Below are positions 18,181 to 27,602 of a stretch of 64,000 bases of DNA, piece by piece. Location: positions 1-64,000 of the forward strand of contig NZ_LNDC01000131.1 in NCBI RefSeq assembly GCF_001870905.1. The letters run 5' to 3'. Under the pieces are notes generated by a model, which saw nothing but the letters and a program-made list of their open reading frames with translations, did no database searches and was not told where the DNA came from. The number at the start of each line of letters is the position of its first letter. Positions within the stretch are counted from its first letter, which is position 1. The stretch comes from Geitlerinema sp. PCC 9228. GTDB taxonomy: Bacteria; Cyanobacteriota; Cyanobacteriia; Cyanobacteriales; PCC-9228. Both the position numbers and the translations under genes were made by a program.

Positions 18181-18747
18181 TTAGGTTTGCGGTTGTTTTG
18201 GCACCAAGGGGTGCAAGGCTTGTTGGATGGCTTGCCGTTGCTCGCTGTCGTATCCCCAGCGTTGGTAAAAGGAATGGTAGCTGCCAGTTTCGTCGGTGGC
18301 GCTTTGGTACATTTCGGCGGCGATTTGAGGAATTTGCGGTAGGGAGAGTTTTTGTAGCAGCTGTCGCGATCGCTTTTGTACCCGTTCGGATGCTGCGGCA
18401 TGGCTCGACCCAAGTTCTTGATTGCTTTGGCGGCGGTGGGAAATGGCTGTGGCGGTGGACATGGCTAGGTTTTTGACCAAAATGTCCGCCACCCACTCGC
18501 TGCCGGATTGCAATCCCTGCAAAATACTATCGTCCGGTTGGTCGGCTATGGCGCGTTCGTCGGTGAGGTAGGCAACGAAAAAGCCTCTGGTACCTGCTTT
18601 GGTTTGTACCAGCCGCGCGATCGCTTCTCGTACTTCGCTATCGGTAAGATGGCTTTGTTCTTTTTGAGAAAGCAAGGATTGGGTACAAGCGATCGCATCT
18701 TCAAAGGATACGGATTCGGGAATGGAAGATACAAAAGAATGGGTCAT
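18181..18747 (-). CDS. conserved-looking protein of unknown function
   Basis: 188 aa, soluble, no signal peptide and no membrane segment. It has an acidic N-terminus with an EDAIACTQSLLSQKE helix, an ADILVKNLAMSTATA-type helical stretch, and a C-terminal part rich in Gln and Ser. I do not recognise the family. It could belong to a cyanobacterial-only group, since its composition and codon use look like its neighbours. An AAGG sequence lies upstream of the ATG at 18747. It reads on the minus strand just upstream of the polysaccharide block but 199 bp separate it from the permease gene, so co-transcription is uncertain. Confidence 0.65.
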   Translation of the reverse strand: MTHSFVSSIPESVSFEDAIACTQSLLSQKEQSHLTDSEVREAIARLVQTKAGTRGFFVAYLTDERAIADQPDDSILQGLQSGSEWVADILVKNLAMSTATAISHRRQSNQELGSSHAAASERVQKRSRQLLQKLSLPQIPQIAAEMYQSATDETGSYHSFYQRWGYDSEQRQAIQQALHPLVPKQPQT

Positions 18748-19452
18748 GGCTCAACGGACCTTCAAAAACAAACCACTCTGTTCTCTGGAATCATCCTAGC
18801 AACAAGGACCGACAGTGCTTGAGCGATTTGGCAGGATCTGTCGGTTGTCTGGGGAAAACGGTTTTTCCTGCATGCTTGCTGCGCTACGGTAGAATTTGAC
18901 CAACGTGGGTGGACGGTTGTCGGTAGTGCTAACCTGCGGTTGGTCCGCAACTGTACCATCCCCGAGCGACATTTTCCTTGACCTAGAAACAGGGACAATA
19001 GCAGAGGAAAGATGGGAAAAAACACGCAGCGAGCGATTCCCTGATGGCTAGACCCAAGTACTTGTAGCCAGTCCAAACGTCATTCTGTTACCTTTTCCTA
19101 AATTCTGGCGTCCTATTTGCCTCTCCAGGAACCATTCTGGAAATCGTTGTTGTCCGGTCAGCCCCACCTACCACCCCCAATGACCTGGTAGAATGAATTT
19201 TTACCATCTAAGTGGTTTGATTTTCCTATTCATAATTTTTAACGATCGATGTAGCTATTGTTGGTGAGAAAGTAAAGATTGGTAGCCAAAACACCAAAAA
19301 CTCTGCCATTGGTGGTTTCACCAACCGACAACCAAGCAGCAATTGGGTTGTCCCCTTGCCACCCCAAATCCCCGATCGAGCCAGCATATTTCTAGGTACC
19401 ATCCAAGTCTCCATGACGATCCATAAAGTTTAAAGTTTGAAAGAGTACATTC
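18748..19452. other. 705-bp intergenic region, possibly with a structured RNA
   Basis: No convincing protein gene. Between about 18880 and 19080 the plus strand is rich in short GC stems, for example GCGG-TTGGT-CCGC at about 18950, followed by GCAACTGTACC. The phrase CCGCAACTGTA recalls a cobalamin-riboswitch box, but the GGTGCNAAUCC and closing elements do not fit and the downstream gene (accD) is not a B12 gene. A minus-strand frame at 18762-19076 is open, but its product shows no domain and the composition is atypical. Left as an unassigned region that may encode a regulatory RNA. Confidence 0.3.
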
Positions 19453-20382
19453 ATGTCTATATTTGATTGGTTTGCAAATCGTAGGAAGTCGGCTCCCATC
19501 AGCCAGCAGCGGCAAGAACGCGAAATTGCAGATGGTTTGTGGACGAAATGTCCTGCCTGTGGGGTCTTAACCTATACCAAAGACCTGCGGAACAATCTAC
19601 AGGTATGTGCGGAATGCAACCATCACATGCTGGTTCCCAGCCACGAACGCATTCAGCAATTGATCGATGCCAATAGCTGGGTTCCCCTGGACGAACATCT
19701 CAAACCCACCGATCCGCTCTACTTTCGCGATCGCAAAACCTACAGCGATCGCCTCAACGAATACCAAGAAAAAACCCAACTCGCTGATGCCGTACAGACG
19801 GGATGGGGACGTTTGGAGAACATTCCCGTGGCCTTGGGAGTTATGGAATTTCGCTTTCTCGGCGGTAGCATGGGGTCGGTGGTTGGTGAAAGACTCACCC
19901 GCTTGGTGGAACGCGCCACCCAAGAAGGACTCCCCCTCATCATTGTCTGTGCCTCTGGTGGTGCCAGAATGCAAGAAGGCATGCTGAGTTTGATGCAAAT
20001 GGCCAAAATTTCTGGCGCTTTGCAGCAGCATCGCCAAGCCGGTTGTTTGTACATTCCCATCCTTACCCACCCCACCACGGGCGGCGTGACCGCTAGCTTT
20101 GCCATGCTGGGGGATATTATCCTCGCCGAACCCAAAGCCACCATTGGGTTTGCCGGACGTCGGGTGATCGAACAAACCATTCGCCAGAAACTCCCCGATA
20201 ATTTCCAAACCGCCGAAGATCTCCTGGAACACGGATTTGTGGATTCCATTGTTCCCCGTACCCAGTTGAAGAAAACCCTGGCGCAATTGCTTAGCCTGCA
20301 TCAACCCCAGCCAAGCAAGAATTATCTGGTTCCTCTACCGGAAAAAGTGGAGTTGGAAAGTTTGCAACAAGAACACACCTAA
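19453..20382 (+). CDS. accD: acetyl-CoA carboxylase carboxyltransferase subunit beta
   Basis: 309 aa, the usual length for bacterial AccD. A zinc ribbon is present: C33-P-A-C36 and C52-A-E-C55. The crotonase-fold core follows with [38 protein letters not shown] and [18 protein letters not shown]. It transfers the carboxyl group from biotin to acetyl-CoA as a partner of AccA, the committed step of fatty-acid synthesis, in the cytoplasm. It is a single-gene unit here, flanked by long non-coding stretches; the other acc genes are not in the window. Confidence 0.97.
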   Translation: MSIFDWFANRRKSAPISQQRQEREIADGLWTKCPACGVLTYTKDLRNNLQVCAECNHHMLVPSHERIQQLIDANSWVPLDEHLKPTDPLYFRDRKTYSDRLNEYQEKTQLADAVQTGWGRLENIPVALGVMEFRFLGGSMGSVVGERLTRLVERATQEGLPLIIVCASGGARMQEGMLSLMQMAKISGALQQHRQAGCLYIPILTHPTTGGVTASFAMLGDIILAEPKATIGFAGRRVIEQTIRQKLPDNFQTAEDLLEHGFVDSIVPRTQLKKTLAQLLSLHQPQPSKNYLVPLPEKVELESLQQEHT

Positions 20383-20922
20383 AATGCTTCCAGTTGGTAC
20401 CAGCCACTGAGACCATCGAAATTTTCGGAGTATGAAATGGTTTTTGATGGTTTCTGGGATGTTTTCAAATTCTGGTAAACTTTCAACGGAGATAGCTGTC
20501 ATGGGCATGGGGCCCCAGCTCGACTTTCCCTAGAATCCTGTTGCTTGGCAGTCAGGATCGGACAGTTGAAGCCAGGAGAAAAGATAGCCCCACTGCTCGC
20601 TGGTTCCCGTTTTTTCCCGAACCGAAAAACTGGATAGAAAATTCCTGGCAACGGCAGTTGGGAATCTAAGACCAAAGTCCCAACCGTTTCGACCAAGCGA
20701 TCGGCAGCGATCGCGATATCAAAAAACGCGCCATTGGGCAAGAGAATTTTTGCTTATTTTGGTTGGTGCGAGGTCGCTATCTCCTACTTGTTTATTGCCT
20801 ATTTTTTGATTTTGACTCTCCAGGAAAGCAGCAAATAAGCTTGCTTTAGCCAAGAGTTCCTTCAGTAAATGTTGTTGTCTGCAACCCTTTCGTTAATCCA
20901 CGATATTTTTTGAGGATAAACC
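20383..20922. other. 540-bp intergenic region between accD and psbV
   Basis: Nothing convincing is encoded. A minus-strand frame of 80 codons (20499-20741) has no domain and no ribosome-binding site. The last 150 bases are T-rich and should contain the psbV promoter, but no -35/-10 pair stands out. A GAGG sequence is placed well before the psbV start. Confidence 0.4.
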
Positions 20923-21411
20923 ATGAAAAGATACATCGCTCTGGCGGTAGCCACTGTATTTTTCGCCTTCCACGTTCTGGTAGGCAGCGCCATAGCCATT
21001 GACCTAGATCCCGAGGTACGTACGGTCAAACTCAACCCAGAAGGGGAGAATATTACGCTGACCAACAAACAAGCAGAACGAGGGAAACGTTTGTTTAACG
21101 ACGTTTGCGCTCAGTGCCACAACGGCGGGGAAACCAAAACCAATCCCAATGTGAATTTAAGCCAGAGCAGTTTGGAAAGAGCCAACCCTGCTCGCGACAA
21201 TTTGGAAGCTTTGGTGGACTACATGAAAAACCCCACCACCTACGATGGTTTTGAAGAAATTCCCGAACTGCATCCCAACACCCAGCGTAGCGATTTGTAT
21301 CCCGAAATGCGCAATCTGACGGAGTCGGAACTGCGCGATATTGCCGGTCATATCCTCATCCAACAGCAGGTTCTCGGTCCCCGGTGGGGTGGCGGGAAGG
21401 TTTACTTCTAA
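20923..21411 (+). CDS. psbV: cytochrome c550 of photosystem II
   Basis: 162 aa. A signal peptide (ALAVATVFFAFHVLVGSAIA, cleavage near residue 25) directs it to the thylakoid lumen. The mature protein begins IDLDPEVRTVKLNPEG, typical of PsbV. Haem is bound at C62-A-Q-C65-H66, and the conserved YMKNPTTYDG follows, with an axial His expected in the ELHPN segment. It stabilises the oxygen-evolving complex as an extrinsic PSII subunit. The GAGG before ATG supports the start. A psbV2-like gene follows 230 bp downstream in the same direction. Confidence 0.96.
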   Translation: MKRYIALAVATVFFAFHVLVGSAIAIDLDPEVRTVKLNPEGENITLTNKQAERGKRLFNDVCAQCHNGGETKTNPNVNLSQSSLERANPARDNLEALVDYMKNPTTYDGFEEIPELHPNTQRSDLYPEMRNLTESELRDIAGHILIQQQVLGPRWGGGKVYF

Positions 21412-21641
21412 CCTTTCCACGGGTAACTTCCCACTTCAACCTTCCGTGGGGGGAAATGGATTTTTCCCACCTATGTTTTCTAGGAACGGTTCTTCCGGGT
21501 ATCTGATGGATCTCCCAAAACCTGCCATCGTTGCTTGTTGGCACTTTGTCTGGGGAAAGGTTCTTCAGTTTCCCTGAGACCGTTCCTAGTTTTTCCCTGT
21601 TGCCGTCAAGCATTGTTTTCCCAACGAGCCATATCGGTTGT

Positions 21642-22181
21642 ATGTTTTTCCAAAAAATATCCGTTCCCACAGGCTGGTCAAGCGCGATCGCTGTCAAACT
21701 ATCGATTTTCGTCGGTACAGCGGTTGCATTTTTTTTAACGGCTTTGCCAGCACAAGCCGCTTCTATAGACGCCTACGTTAAGCAATATTTGCGGGCTACC
21801 GCACCAGTGGAAATTCCCTACAATGCCCAGGGAGAAACTAGAGAATTTTCGCCCCAGGCGTTGTCTGACGGGAAAAAACTATTTGAAGAAAATTGTTTGA
21901 ACTGCCACGTTGGTGGATCCACTCTCCCCAATCCCCGAGTTTCCCTTTCCTTAGAAGACTTACAAGGGGCTTCGCCACCGCGGGATAATATCGACAATTT
22001 GGTTGTTTACATGCGCCAACCTATGACCTATGACGGTCAGTATGCCAGCGACTGGTGCCGTAAAGTCCCCGATACTTGGATGTCGCGCCAGCAAGTAGAG
22101 AACCTGGCTGCTTTTATCCTACGAGCGGCCGAAAAAGCGCCGGGGTGGGGTGTTGATACCTTTGGAGATAGCCCTTTTTGA
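21642..22181 (+). CDS. psbV2: PsbV2-like cytochrome c550 homologue
   Basis: 179 aa from 21642. A hydrophobic export signal (KLSIFVGTAVAFFLTALPAQ) ends near AQAA. The body parallels PsbV: haem site C85-L-N-C88-H89, VSLSLEDLQGASPPRDNIDN and YMRQPMTYDGQY, but the PsbV axial-His segment is altered to DWCRKVPDTWMS. This is the feature of PsbV2 proteins, known from some cyanobacteria and often encoded directly behind psbV. Its role is unclear; it is not essential in organisms where it was studied, as I recall. The start at 21642 is chosen because the signal peptide begins there; an in-frame ATG-like start at 21531 would add 37 residues of low-quality sequence. Confidence 0.88.
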   Translation: MFFQKISVPTGWSSAIAVKLSIFVGTAVAFFLTALPAQAASIDAYVKQYLRATAPVEIPYNAQGETREFSPQALSDGKKLFEENCLNCHVGGSTLPNPRVSLSLEDLQGASPPRDNIDNLVVYMRQPMTYDGQYASDWCRKVPDTWMSRQQVENLAAFILRAAEKAPGWGVDTFGDSPF

Positions 22182-22205
22182 AAGTAGCCGCCCAAAATAC
22201 CTTGT

Positions 22206-22228
22206 AGGAGCGAATTTGATTCGCTCCT
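22206..22228. repeat. palindromic repeat AGGAGCGAAT/ATTCGCTCCT
   Basis: Ten-base perfect arms around a TTG centre, 25 bp after the psbV2 stop. It belongs to the class of short dispersed palindromes common in cyanobacterial intergenic DNA; related GTAGGGGCGCA-type palindromes lie at 31328 and 61275. It could end psbV2 transcription, although no T-run follows. Confidence 0.6.
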
Positions 22229-22314
22229 GTTCCATAGCTGTTGCCAACCACACCGCCAAACCATCCCATGCCTATTGTTGTTGTAGGCTTGCGGGAAAAG
22301 AGATGGCTGGCAAT

Positions 22315-22713
22315 TTAAGCAGAATCCTCGATTAATTGCTGCATTTGCGCTAACAAATTCTCTAGCTTCTGGAATAGTTCCTTCATGCCTTCGGGGTCTT
22401 GCGCGCGTGCTTTTTTTTCCAGTTCGGCAGCGGTATTCTGGATGGGAACTGCACCCACATTGGCACTGGCACCTTTTAATTGATGGGCCTCATCTTTGAG
22501 CTTCACAAACTCTTGCTGCTGAAAAGCTTCGCCAGCACCGTTTAGGTGAGTGCGGGCGTCTTCAAGGAAAATTTGCAGCAGTTCCGTTTCAAATTCGGAG
22601 TCGTTGTTGGCGAGTTGGTGCAGGCGTTCCCAATTAATGGGGGGTTCCTGGTTACCGCTGTCAGATGTTTGTGGTTGGTTACCGCCGTTGGTAGATTGCC
22701 ACGACTCTGGCAT
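22315..22713 (-). CDS. histidine phosphotransfer (Hpt) domain protein
   Basis: 132 aa. A low-complexity Gln/Asn/Ser N-terminus (residues 1-25) precedes one Hpt domain with INWERLHQLANNDSEFETEL and the phospho-acceptor motif DEAHQLKGASANVGA, with His77 as the expected phosphorylated residue. It would relay phosphate between a hybrid kinase and a response regulator, neither of which is next to it. The ATG at 22713 has GGAG nine bases upstream; the in-frame TTG at 22728 lies on top of that sequence and is rejected. A strong hairpin lies upstream at 22753-22787. Confidence 0.88.
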   Translation of the reverse strand: MPESWQSTNGGNQPQTSDSGNQEPPINWERLHQLANNDSEFETELLQIFLEDARTHLNGAGEAFQQQEFVKLKDEAHQLKGASANVGAVPIQNTAAELEKKARAQDPEGMKELFQKLENLLAQMQQLIEDSA

Positions 22714-22752
22714 GGTTTTTAACTCCAATAATTTTATCGTTTCTACAACACA

Positions 22753-22787
22753 GCCGATAAGAAGCCATTGTCCCTCTTATCCGGCTA
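22753..22787. repeat. hairpin in the leader between hpt and anmK
   Basis: AGCCGATAAGA pairs with TCTTATCCGGCT across a 12-base loop, one bulged C. It lies about 40 bp upstream of the Hpt start on the minus strand and 190 bp upstream of anmK. It may be a leader structure or a terminator for either direction; no long T-run follows. Confidence 0.35.
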
Positions 22788-22977
22788 ACGTTTTCTTAAA
22801 TAGAGATTCAGTAGACTGGAAGCTGTTGGATTTTTCCGAGCATCTTCCCGTTACAAAAATAACGAACGGGAGCTCTTATAGGCTAAATCATACAACCAGA
22901 ACCACAAGCATATCTTAGAATCGGATAGGAATTTTATGAAGAATTAGCAAATACTATCTTAGTTCTTACAAAGAAAG

Positions 22978-24225
22978 ATGACCAGAGCAATTGGTGCAAT
23001 CAGCGGCACTTCCATGGACGGAATCGATGTGGTGCTGGCGGATATATGCACCGAACCTACTCAGGTACGCTTGACGTTGCTGGCAGCCCAAACTTGGGAA
23101 TATCCTGCCTCTTTGCGATCGCAACTTTGGCAGGTAGCTCAGGGAGAACCCATTTCCCTACCAGACCTAGCTGCTTTGGACGATCGCGTTGCGGAAATCT
23201 TCGCACAGGCCGCCACCGAAATTCAAACGGGTTTTGCCCCCGCTGCCATTATCGGTTCCCACGGGCAAACTGTATATCACCAACCCCCCAAATCAGAAAA
23301 CGGGGATAGCCGCTTGGGATACAGCATCCAATTGGGGCGGGGGGCCACCATTGCCCAAAAAACCGGTATTCCCACTGCCAGCAATTTTCGTGCTGCCGAT
23401 ATTCACGCCGGCGGTCACGGTGCGCCTTTGGTTCCCCGGGTAGATGCCTACCTGCTGGCAGACGAACGGCAAAGTCGCTGCATTCAAAATATTGGTGGGA
23501 TTGGCAACGTTACCTACCTGCCACCTCGGGGAACGCTATCGGTGCGGCGGCATCCCAAAACCTTGGAGGGAGAATTTCCCGTTTCCGCCGCCCAACAAGA
23601 TTGGGAACGCCAAATTGTGGGTTGGGATACCGGACCGGGCAATAGTTTGTTGGATATGGCAGCAGCGGAGCTTTCCGGGGGCGAGCAAACCTTCGACCGC
23701 AACGGCGAATGGGCAGCTGCTGGTACCCCTTGCCAGGATTTGGTTGACCGATGGCTGCAGCATCCCTTTTTCCAGCAACCACCGCCGAAATCGACGGGCA
23801 GGGAATTATTTGGGCGTTCGTTTTGGCAGACTGGTTTGGCAGATGCACGCGATCGCGGTTTGTCGGATGCCGATATTTTGGCAACGCTTACCGAACTCAC
23901 GGCAGCCTCCATTGCCCACAGCTATGAAACCTTCTTACCCCAAATGCCGGATTTGGTTTTGCTGTGTGGGGGCGGCAGCCACAACGGCTATCTCCAACAG
24001 CGACTGTACGAACGCTTGCAGCCAGCCAATCCTACTGGCACACCCATTGAAGTTCGGAGAACAGACGAGTTGGGGGTCAGTGCCGATTTTAAAGAAGCGA
24101 TCGCCTTTGCGGTCTTAGCCTGCTGGCACCAGCAAGGAATTCCCGGCAATCTGCCCTCAGTTACTGGTGCCCGAGACTATGTCTTGCTTGGCGATCTACA
24201 TGGTTTTCCCAAATCCATGCCGTAA
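22978..24225 (+). CDS. anmK: anhydro-N-acetylmuramic acid kinase
   Basis: 415 aa. The start [20 protein letters not shown] contains the ATP-binding GTSMDGID motif. Later motifs are [37 protein letters not shown] and [18 protein letters not shown], all diagnostic of AnmK. It phosphorylates and opens 1,6-anhydro-MurNAc to MurNAc-6-phosphate in peptidoglycan recycling. AAAGAAAG directly precedes the ATG. The next plus-strand gene begins 62 bp downstream. No other cell-wall recycling gene is adjacent. Confidence 0.95.
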   Translation: MTRAIGAISGTSMDGIDVVLADICTEPTQVRLTLLAAQTWEYPASLRSQLWQVAQGEPISLPDLAALDDRVAEIFAQAATEIQTGFAPAAIIGSHGQTVYHQPPKSENGDSRLGYSIQLGRGATIAQKTGIPTASNFRAADIHAGGHGAPLVPRVDAYLLADERQSRCIQNIGGIGNVTYLPPRGTLSVRRHPKTLEGEFPVSAAQQDWERQIVGWDTGPGNSLLDMAAAELSGGEQTFDRNGEWAAAGTPCQDLVDRWLQHPFFQQPPPKSTGRELFGRSFWQTGLADARDRGLSDADILATLTELTAASIAHSYETFLPQMPDLVLLCGGGSHNGYLQQRLYERLQPANPTGTPIEVRRTDELGVSADFKEAIAFAVLACWHQQGIPGNLPSVTGARDYVLLGDLHGFPKSMP

Positions 24226-24287
24226 GTACGTCCGCACATAGCATAGAATGCTAGTAGTCGCAGGTCAAAACAGCCGGAGAATAGGGT

Positions 24288-24731
24288 GTGACGCATACGT
24301 TTCTTTTAGAACCAGGTCGATGGTTGCTAGAGGGGAACTGGCTGGAACGCAATGGCAGTCCCGTACAAGTGAAAGGCAAAACCCTGGTTGCTTGGACGCG
24401 GGAGGACTGGTTTACCATGGTCACCAAGCTGGTCTTCCCCGGTACCCAAAGAAATGAAATTACCTTTCAGTACCGCGGGCATTTGGATGTGGGAGAACGT
24501 CAGTATACGTTCGTCTTGCAGCATAGCGACCTCGGCCGCGTTGAAGGCGAAGGATGGATTGCGCCAGAGTCTATTTTGCAACGGTATTGGGTTTTGGGTG
24601 ACAAACAGCGCCGCAGCGGTTTTGAAACCCTGACCCGAGTTGATGCTAGTTGCTACTATCTATCCAGTGCCGTGATGGCCGGTCACTACCTAACCAGTGC
24701 CATGGAAGCGCGTTTGGAACGTCAAGCTTGA
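24288..24731 (+). CDS. protein of unknown function, likely cyanobacterial
   Basis: 147 aa with a GTG start at 24288. Soluble, beta-rich: THTFLLEPGRWLLEGNWLER, TKLVFPGTQRNEITFQYRG, QYTFVLQHSDLGRVEGEG, WIAPESILQRYWVLGDKQRR. No signal peptide or membrane segment. I do not recognise a domain. It follows anmK by 62 bp in the same direction and converges with the Usp gene, whose stop is 3 bp beyond. The evenly spaced hydrophobic residues and normal codon use suggest a real gene. Confidence 0.7.
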   Translation: MTHTFLLEPGRWLLEGNWLERNGSPVQVKGKTLVAWTREDWFTMVTKLVFPGTQRNEITFQYRGHLDVGERQYTFVLQHSDLGRVEGEGWIAPESILQRYWVLGDKQRRSGFETLTRVDASCYYLSSAVMAGHYLTSAMEARLERQA

Positions 24732-24734
24732 TGG

Positions 24735-25631
24735 TTATTGCTGGTCTGGTTCTAAAGTAGGGAAAAACAGTACCGGCTGAAAGCTCCGTCGCAGGACTTC
24801 TGCTGCTACGCTGGGGAGGGCAAAGCGCCAGTATTTGCCTAGTTTGTCGGATGAAATGGCGATCGCGCAAATGTTGGACATGCGTGCCAGTTCTAGCAGA
24901 TCCACCACGGATTTGCCCAGGCGTACATCGGTGGTCACTTGCAAGCCTAAAGACGCCAACTCTTCTTTGACCTGGTCGATTTTTTCCCGTGCGGCTTCTT
25001 GCTGGGATTTTTGATATTCATCCAAAGCAATTGGTCCGCCGGTTTCGATGACCCAGCTCAACAGGCAAGTTTGGCACCCCCCCAAACCGCGATCGCGAAG
25101 GTGTTGTTGCAAATACTTGGTCAGTTGTTGCGAGGCGGCGCTATCGTTGTAGGGAAGCAGCAAATGGCGGTACAAGTGGCGGCAGCGCAGATCCAACTCT
25201 TCGTCGGTCAAAGCCGATACCAACGCTTCGGGTACGGTCAAAATGGGAATTTCCACGCGATCGGAAAGTTCCACCGTCGTACTGCCAAACAGACTTTCGG
25301 CGAGCATGCTGCGGTTGGAAGCGCCGACCATCAGCAGTTGGCTGCCGTGGTCGGCAGCGACTTTTAAAATGCAATCCACTGGTTCTCCGGAAACCACTTC
25401 ACTCCTGACCTCGACCCCTTCAGGTATGTTTTCCCGGTCTACCTGCAATCTTTCCCGCGCCTCGTCCATACGTTTTTCATCCGGCTTGGGAATCATGGTT
25501 TTGGTGCGCAGGGGAACGCTGTGCATAAATACAATGCGATTGAACCCACATGCAGCCAAACTGGGAACAAATTTGGTGAGACGGTGGAGTCCATCTTCAA
25601 AATCGGTGCAAATTAAGCAGCTTTGAAACAT
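24735..25631 (-). CDS. tandem universal stress protein
   Basis: 298 aa from Met at 25631. Two Usp domains: the first has SCLICTDFEDGLHRLTKFVP, IVFMHSVPL and LMVGASNRSMLAESLFGSTT, close to the ATP-binding G-x2-G-x9-G-S/T motif; the second starts at HLLLPYNDSAASQQLTKYL and ends with DLLELARMSNICAIAISSDK and PVLFFPTLEPDQQ. Tandem Usp proteins bind nucleotides and respond to stress; the exact role is unknown. The start six codons earlier (25649) is possible but the Usp fold begins directly after 25631. Confidence 0.88.
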   Translation of the reverse strand: MFQSCLICTDFEDGLHRLTKFVPSLAACGFNRIVFMHSVPLRTKTMIPKPDEKRMDEARERLQVDRENIPEGVEVRSEVVSGEPVDCILKVAADHGSQLLMVGASNRSMLAESLFGSTTVELSDRVEIPILTVPEALVSALTDEELDLRCRHLYRHLLLPYNDSAASQQLTKYLQQHLRDRGLGGCQTCLLSWVIETGGPIALDEYQKSQQEAAREKIDQVKEELASLGLQVTTDVRLGKSVVDLLELARMSNICAIAISSDKLGKYWRFALPSVAAEVLRRSFQPVLFFPTLEPDQQ

Positions 25632-26090
25632 GATTGAAACGCCAACCAAGCATCTAAACAGGAATTTTCTTTAATAGGACTATCCTACGCCAAACATAGC
25701 AAAGTGGGAAGCCATCCGACTTTTGGAAAAATGTGGCGTTTGATCCCGAGTGCGAATGGTTTTTACCGGGTGGATGTGGCTTGTTTCTCGGTAATGGAAG
25801 AATGCTTGGCTAAGGCGGCAGCAAAGAAGTTTTGGGGCAGTAACACCACAAATTGGCGAAATTTTGGCAAAAATTCTTTAGAAAGTCTTCACAGTTGGTG
25901 GTTTTCGGTGTCGTTTGTGTAGCGAGACTGGCGACGCCGAGTCATTTTTTTCATCCTATTCGTTCAAGGCAAGGACCGATCTCGCTTCTATCAGGTTACC
26001 AGTGCAATTAAGACGCCCCATCAACCCCGGCTAGCTTCTTTTGCAAGAACCAAGCAGGAGAGGGAGGTCGCCCATTGCGGCACGACTGGA
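25632..26090. other. 459-bp intergenic region between usp and nblA
   Basis: No gene supported. A 72-codon frame on the plus strand (25704-25922) has no ribosome-binding site or domain. No T-run hairpin was found for the nblA transcript that ends here. Confidence 0.35.
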
Positions 26091-26291
26091 TTACTGGAAG
26101 TTCATACCAGAATCTTCAATGCCCCACTGGTGCTTCAGCAGTTCTTTATAGGTTGCCTCTCGAACCAGCATTTGCTCGTAGAGGTTGACCAAAAATTCTT
26201 GAGCCTGTTCGCGACTCATTTTGTCCACTTGGCTTTTAAACGACCATAGGTTGAACTGCTGCTCTAGGGAAAGTTCGATCGGTTGGTTCAT
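26091..26291 (-). CDS. nblA: phycobilisome degradation protein NblA
   Basis: 66 aa. The sequence ELSLEQQFNLWSFKSQV and EQAQEFLVNLYEQMLVRE are the hallmark helices of NblA. It is a small homodimer that binds phycobiliproteins and recruits Clp protease to dismantle phycobilisomes when nitrogen or sulfur runs short. The start at 26291 is fixed by a very strong AAGGAGG six bases upstream; a longer frame from 26345 would include that site inside the protein. Upstream, GTA-N8-TAA at about 26431 is only a partial NtcA-like site, so nitrogen control is plausible but not shown. Confidence 0.93.
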   Translation of the reverse strand: MNQPIELSLEQQFNLWSFKSQVDKMSREQAQEFLVNLYEQMLVREATYKELLKHQWGIEDSGMNFQ

Positions 26292-26613
26292 TATGGACCT
26301 CCTTGGGGAAATGTACAATCCGAGTGCAGGGGTTCCCAACATCAAAAGTAGGAATTTCCCCGCTGTCGGCTGTATTTTTTACTTTACTTTCTAGGATTCC
26401 CAAACTCAGGTTGCGAGCTTGGGTGTCTTTGTAAAAAAATATAACAAACATTTGACAATTTGCCCACTGTTTATCTTGAAGACTGGATGGCAAGGGCACC
26501 CTGTCTGAATGCTTAGGGATTTTGTAACAGGTCGTTCTACCGGACAATGCTCGCTGCGAACAAATACCCACTGGCGATCGCTACTTACCGATAAAAATTT
26601 TCAATTGCTTCCC

Positions 26614-26649
26614 AAAAAAAAAGGAAACGGCTATCTCGGCCATTTCCCC
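26614..26649 (-). terminator. Rho-independent terminator behind the PP2C gene
   Basis: On the minus strand GGAAATGGCC-GAGAT-AGCCGTTTCC forms a stem followed by nine T residues. It begins about 50 bp after the phosphatase stop at 26701. Confidence 0.8.
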
Positions 26650-26700
26650 ACCTCCAAGCTTCCGGTTGTTCGACGCTCCCCACCACCAGGCAAGCAAGTC

Positions 26701-27438
26701 CTATTCGGGAACAGAAATAAAAATCACGGTGATATTATCGCTACCGCCGCGTTTTTTCGCCAGTTCGATGGCATCGGCGGCTCGTTTTTCACAGGAAGCC
26801 TCTCCCTGGAAACATTCAGCTAGTTCCGCATCGGTAATTTCTTCGGTCAAGCCATCGCTACACAACAACAAGCGATCGCCGACAGCCACCTCAAAAGACT
26901 CAACATCCACCTTCTCCAAATTTTCTCCCAAATCTTCGCGCCCCAAACACTTATACAAAACATGACGCAGGGGATGCTCGCGCGCTTGTTCCCAACTCAA
27001 ACTCCCCGTTGCCAGCGCCCTAGCCACCAAGGTATGGTCCCGAGTCAGCTGTTGTAGCTGCCCCTGACGCCAGCGATACAAGCGAGAATCTCCTAAATTG
27101 GCCCACCACCACTGCTCCTCCCGTACCATCACCAAAACCGCCGTGGTGCCCATATCGGCTTTTTCGGGATTGTCCTGCTGTACTTGCAAAATGGCTTGAT
27201 TGGCAGCGTTGAATCCTTGCCGAATCAACGTCGGCGTATCCGCTGGCGTGTCCCAATTTTCCCTAAAATAGGACTGAAATGCCTCTAGAGCCAAGCGGCT
27301 GGCTTCGTCGCCACTAGCATGACCCCCCATGCCATCCGCCACGATAAAAAATTTCCCTTGCGGATCCATATAGTAACCATCTTGGTTAACGCTACGGACA
27401 AGCCCCGTATCCGTGCGACCAGCAAATTCTGGTGTCAT
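26701..27438 (-). CDS. PP2C-family serine/threonine phosphatase (Stp1-type)
   Basis: 245 aa from 27438. All metal-binding motifs are present: RTDTGLVRSVNQDGYY, FFIVADGMGGHASGDEAS, MGTTAVLVMV, ANLGDSRLYRWRQG, LLLCSDGLTEEITD and GGSDNITVIFISV. Cytoplasmic metal-dependent phosphatase that reverses Ser/Thr kinase action. The start MTPEFAGRTDTG fits bacterial relatives; an in-frame Met at 27540 would add 34 residues without matching homologues. The terminator at 26614-26649 closes the unit. The ABC1 kinase gene ends 165 bp upstream and reads the same way. Confidence 0.93.
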   Translation of the reverse strand: MTPEFAGRTDTGLVRSVNQDGYYMDPQGKFFIVADGMGGHASGDEASRLALEAFQSYFRENWDTPADTPTLIRQGFNAANQAILQVQQDNPEKADMGTTAVLVMVREEQWWWANLGDSRLYRWRQGQLQQLTRDHTLVARALATGSLSWEQAREHPLRHVLYKCLGREDLGENLEKVDVESFEVAVGDRLLLCSDGLTEEITDAELAECFQGEASCEKRAADAIELAKKRGGSDNITVIFISVPE

Positions 27439-27602
27439 TCCACAGTACCTACCCATCAAACAGGTTTTCTTTCTCTTTTTTAATACACCTTCAAAAACGT
27501 ATAGAACGCCATCTGTTGCTCGGATGCTGCTGCTAGCCAATACAAAACGTCTAGCTTACCACATCGAGAGCGCCCCTGGCGGCCGATGGCGATGGTTCCC
27601 GC

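Noticed and set aside
18762-19076. 104-codon minus-strand frame in the accD upstream region
   Set aside because: No domain, low-complexity mixture and no ribosome-binding site; overlaps the structured stretch.
18930-19080. Cobalamin riboswitch
   Set aside because: Only CCGCAACTGTA matches; the other conserved boxes are absent and accD is not a B12 gene. Kept only as a possible unknown RNA.
19597-20304. 235-codon open frame antisense to accD
   Set aside because: Mirrors accD codon bias and shows no recognisable protein features.
20499-20741. 80-codon frame between accD and psbV
   Set aside because: No start signal or similarity; probably random.
26425-26450. NtcA site (GTA-N8-TAC) upstream of nblA
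   Set aside because: The best candidate is GTA-N8-TAA, with one half wrong, so it is not listed as a site.
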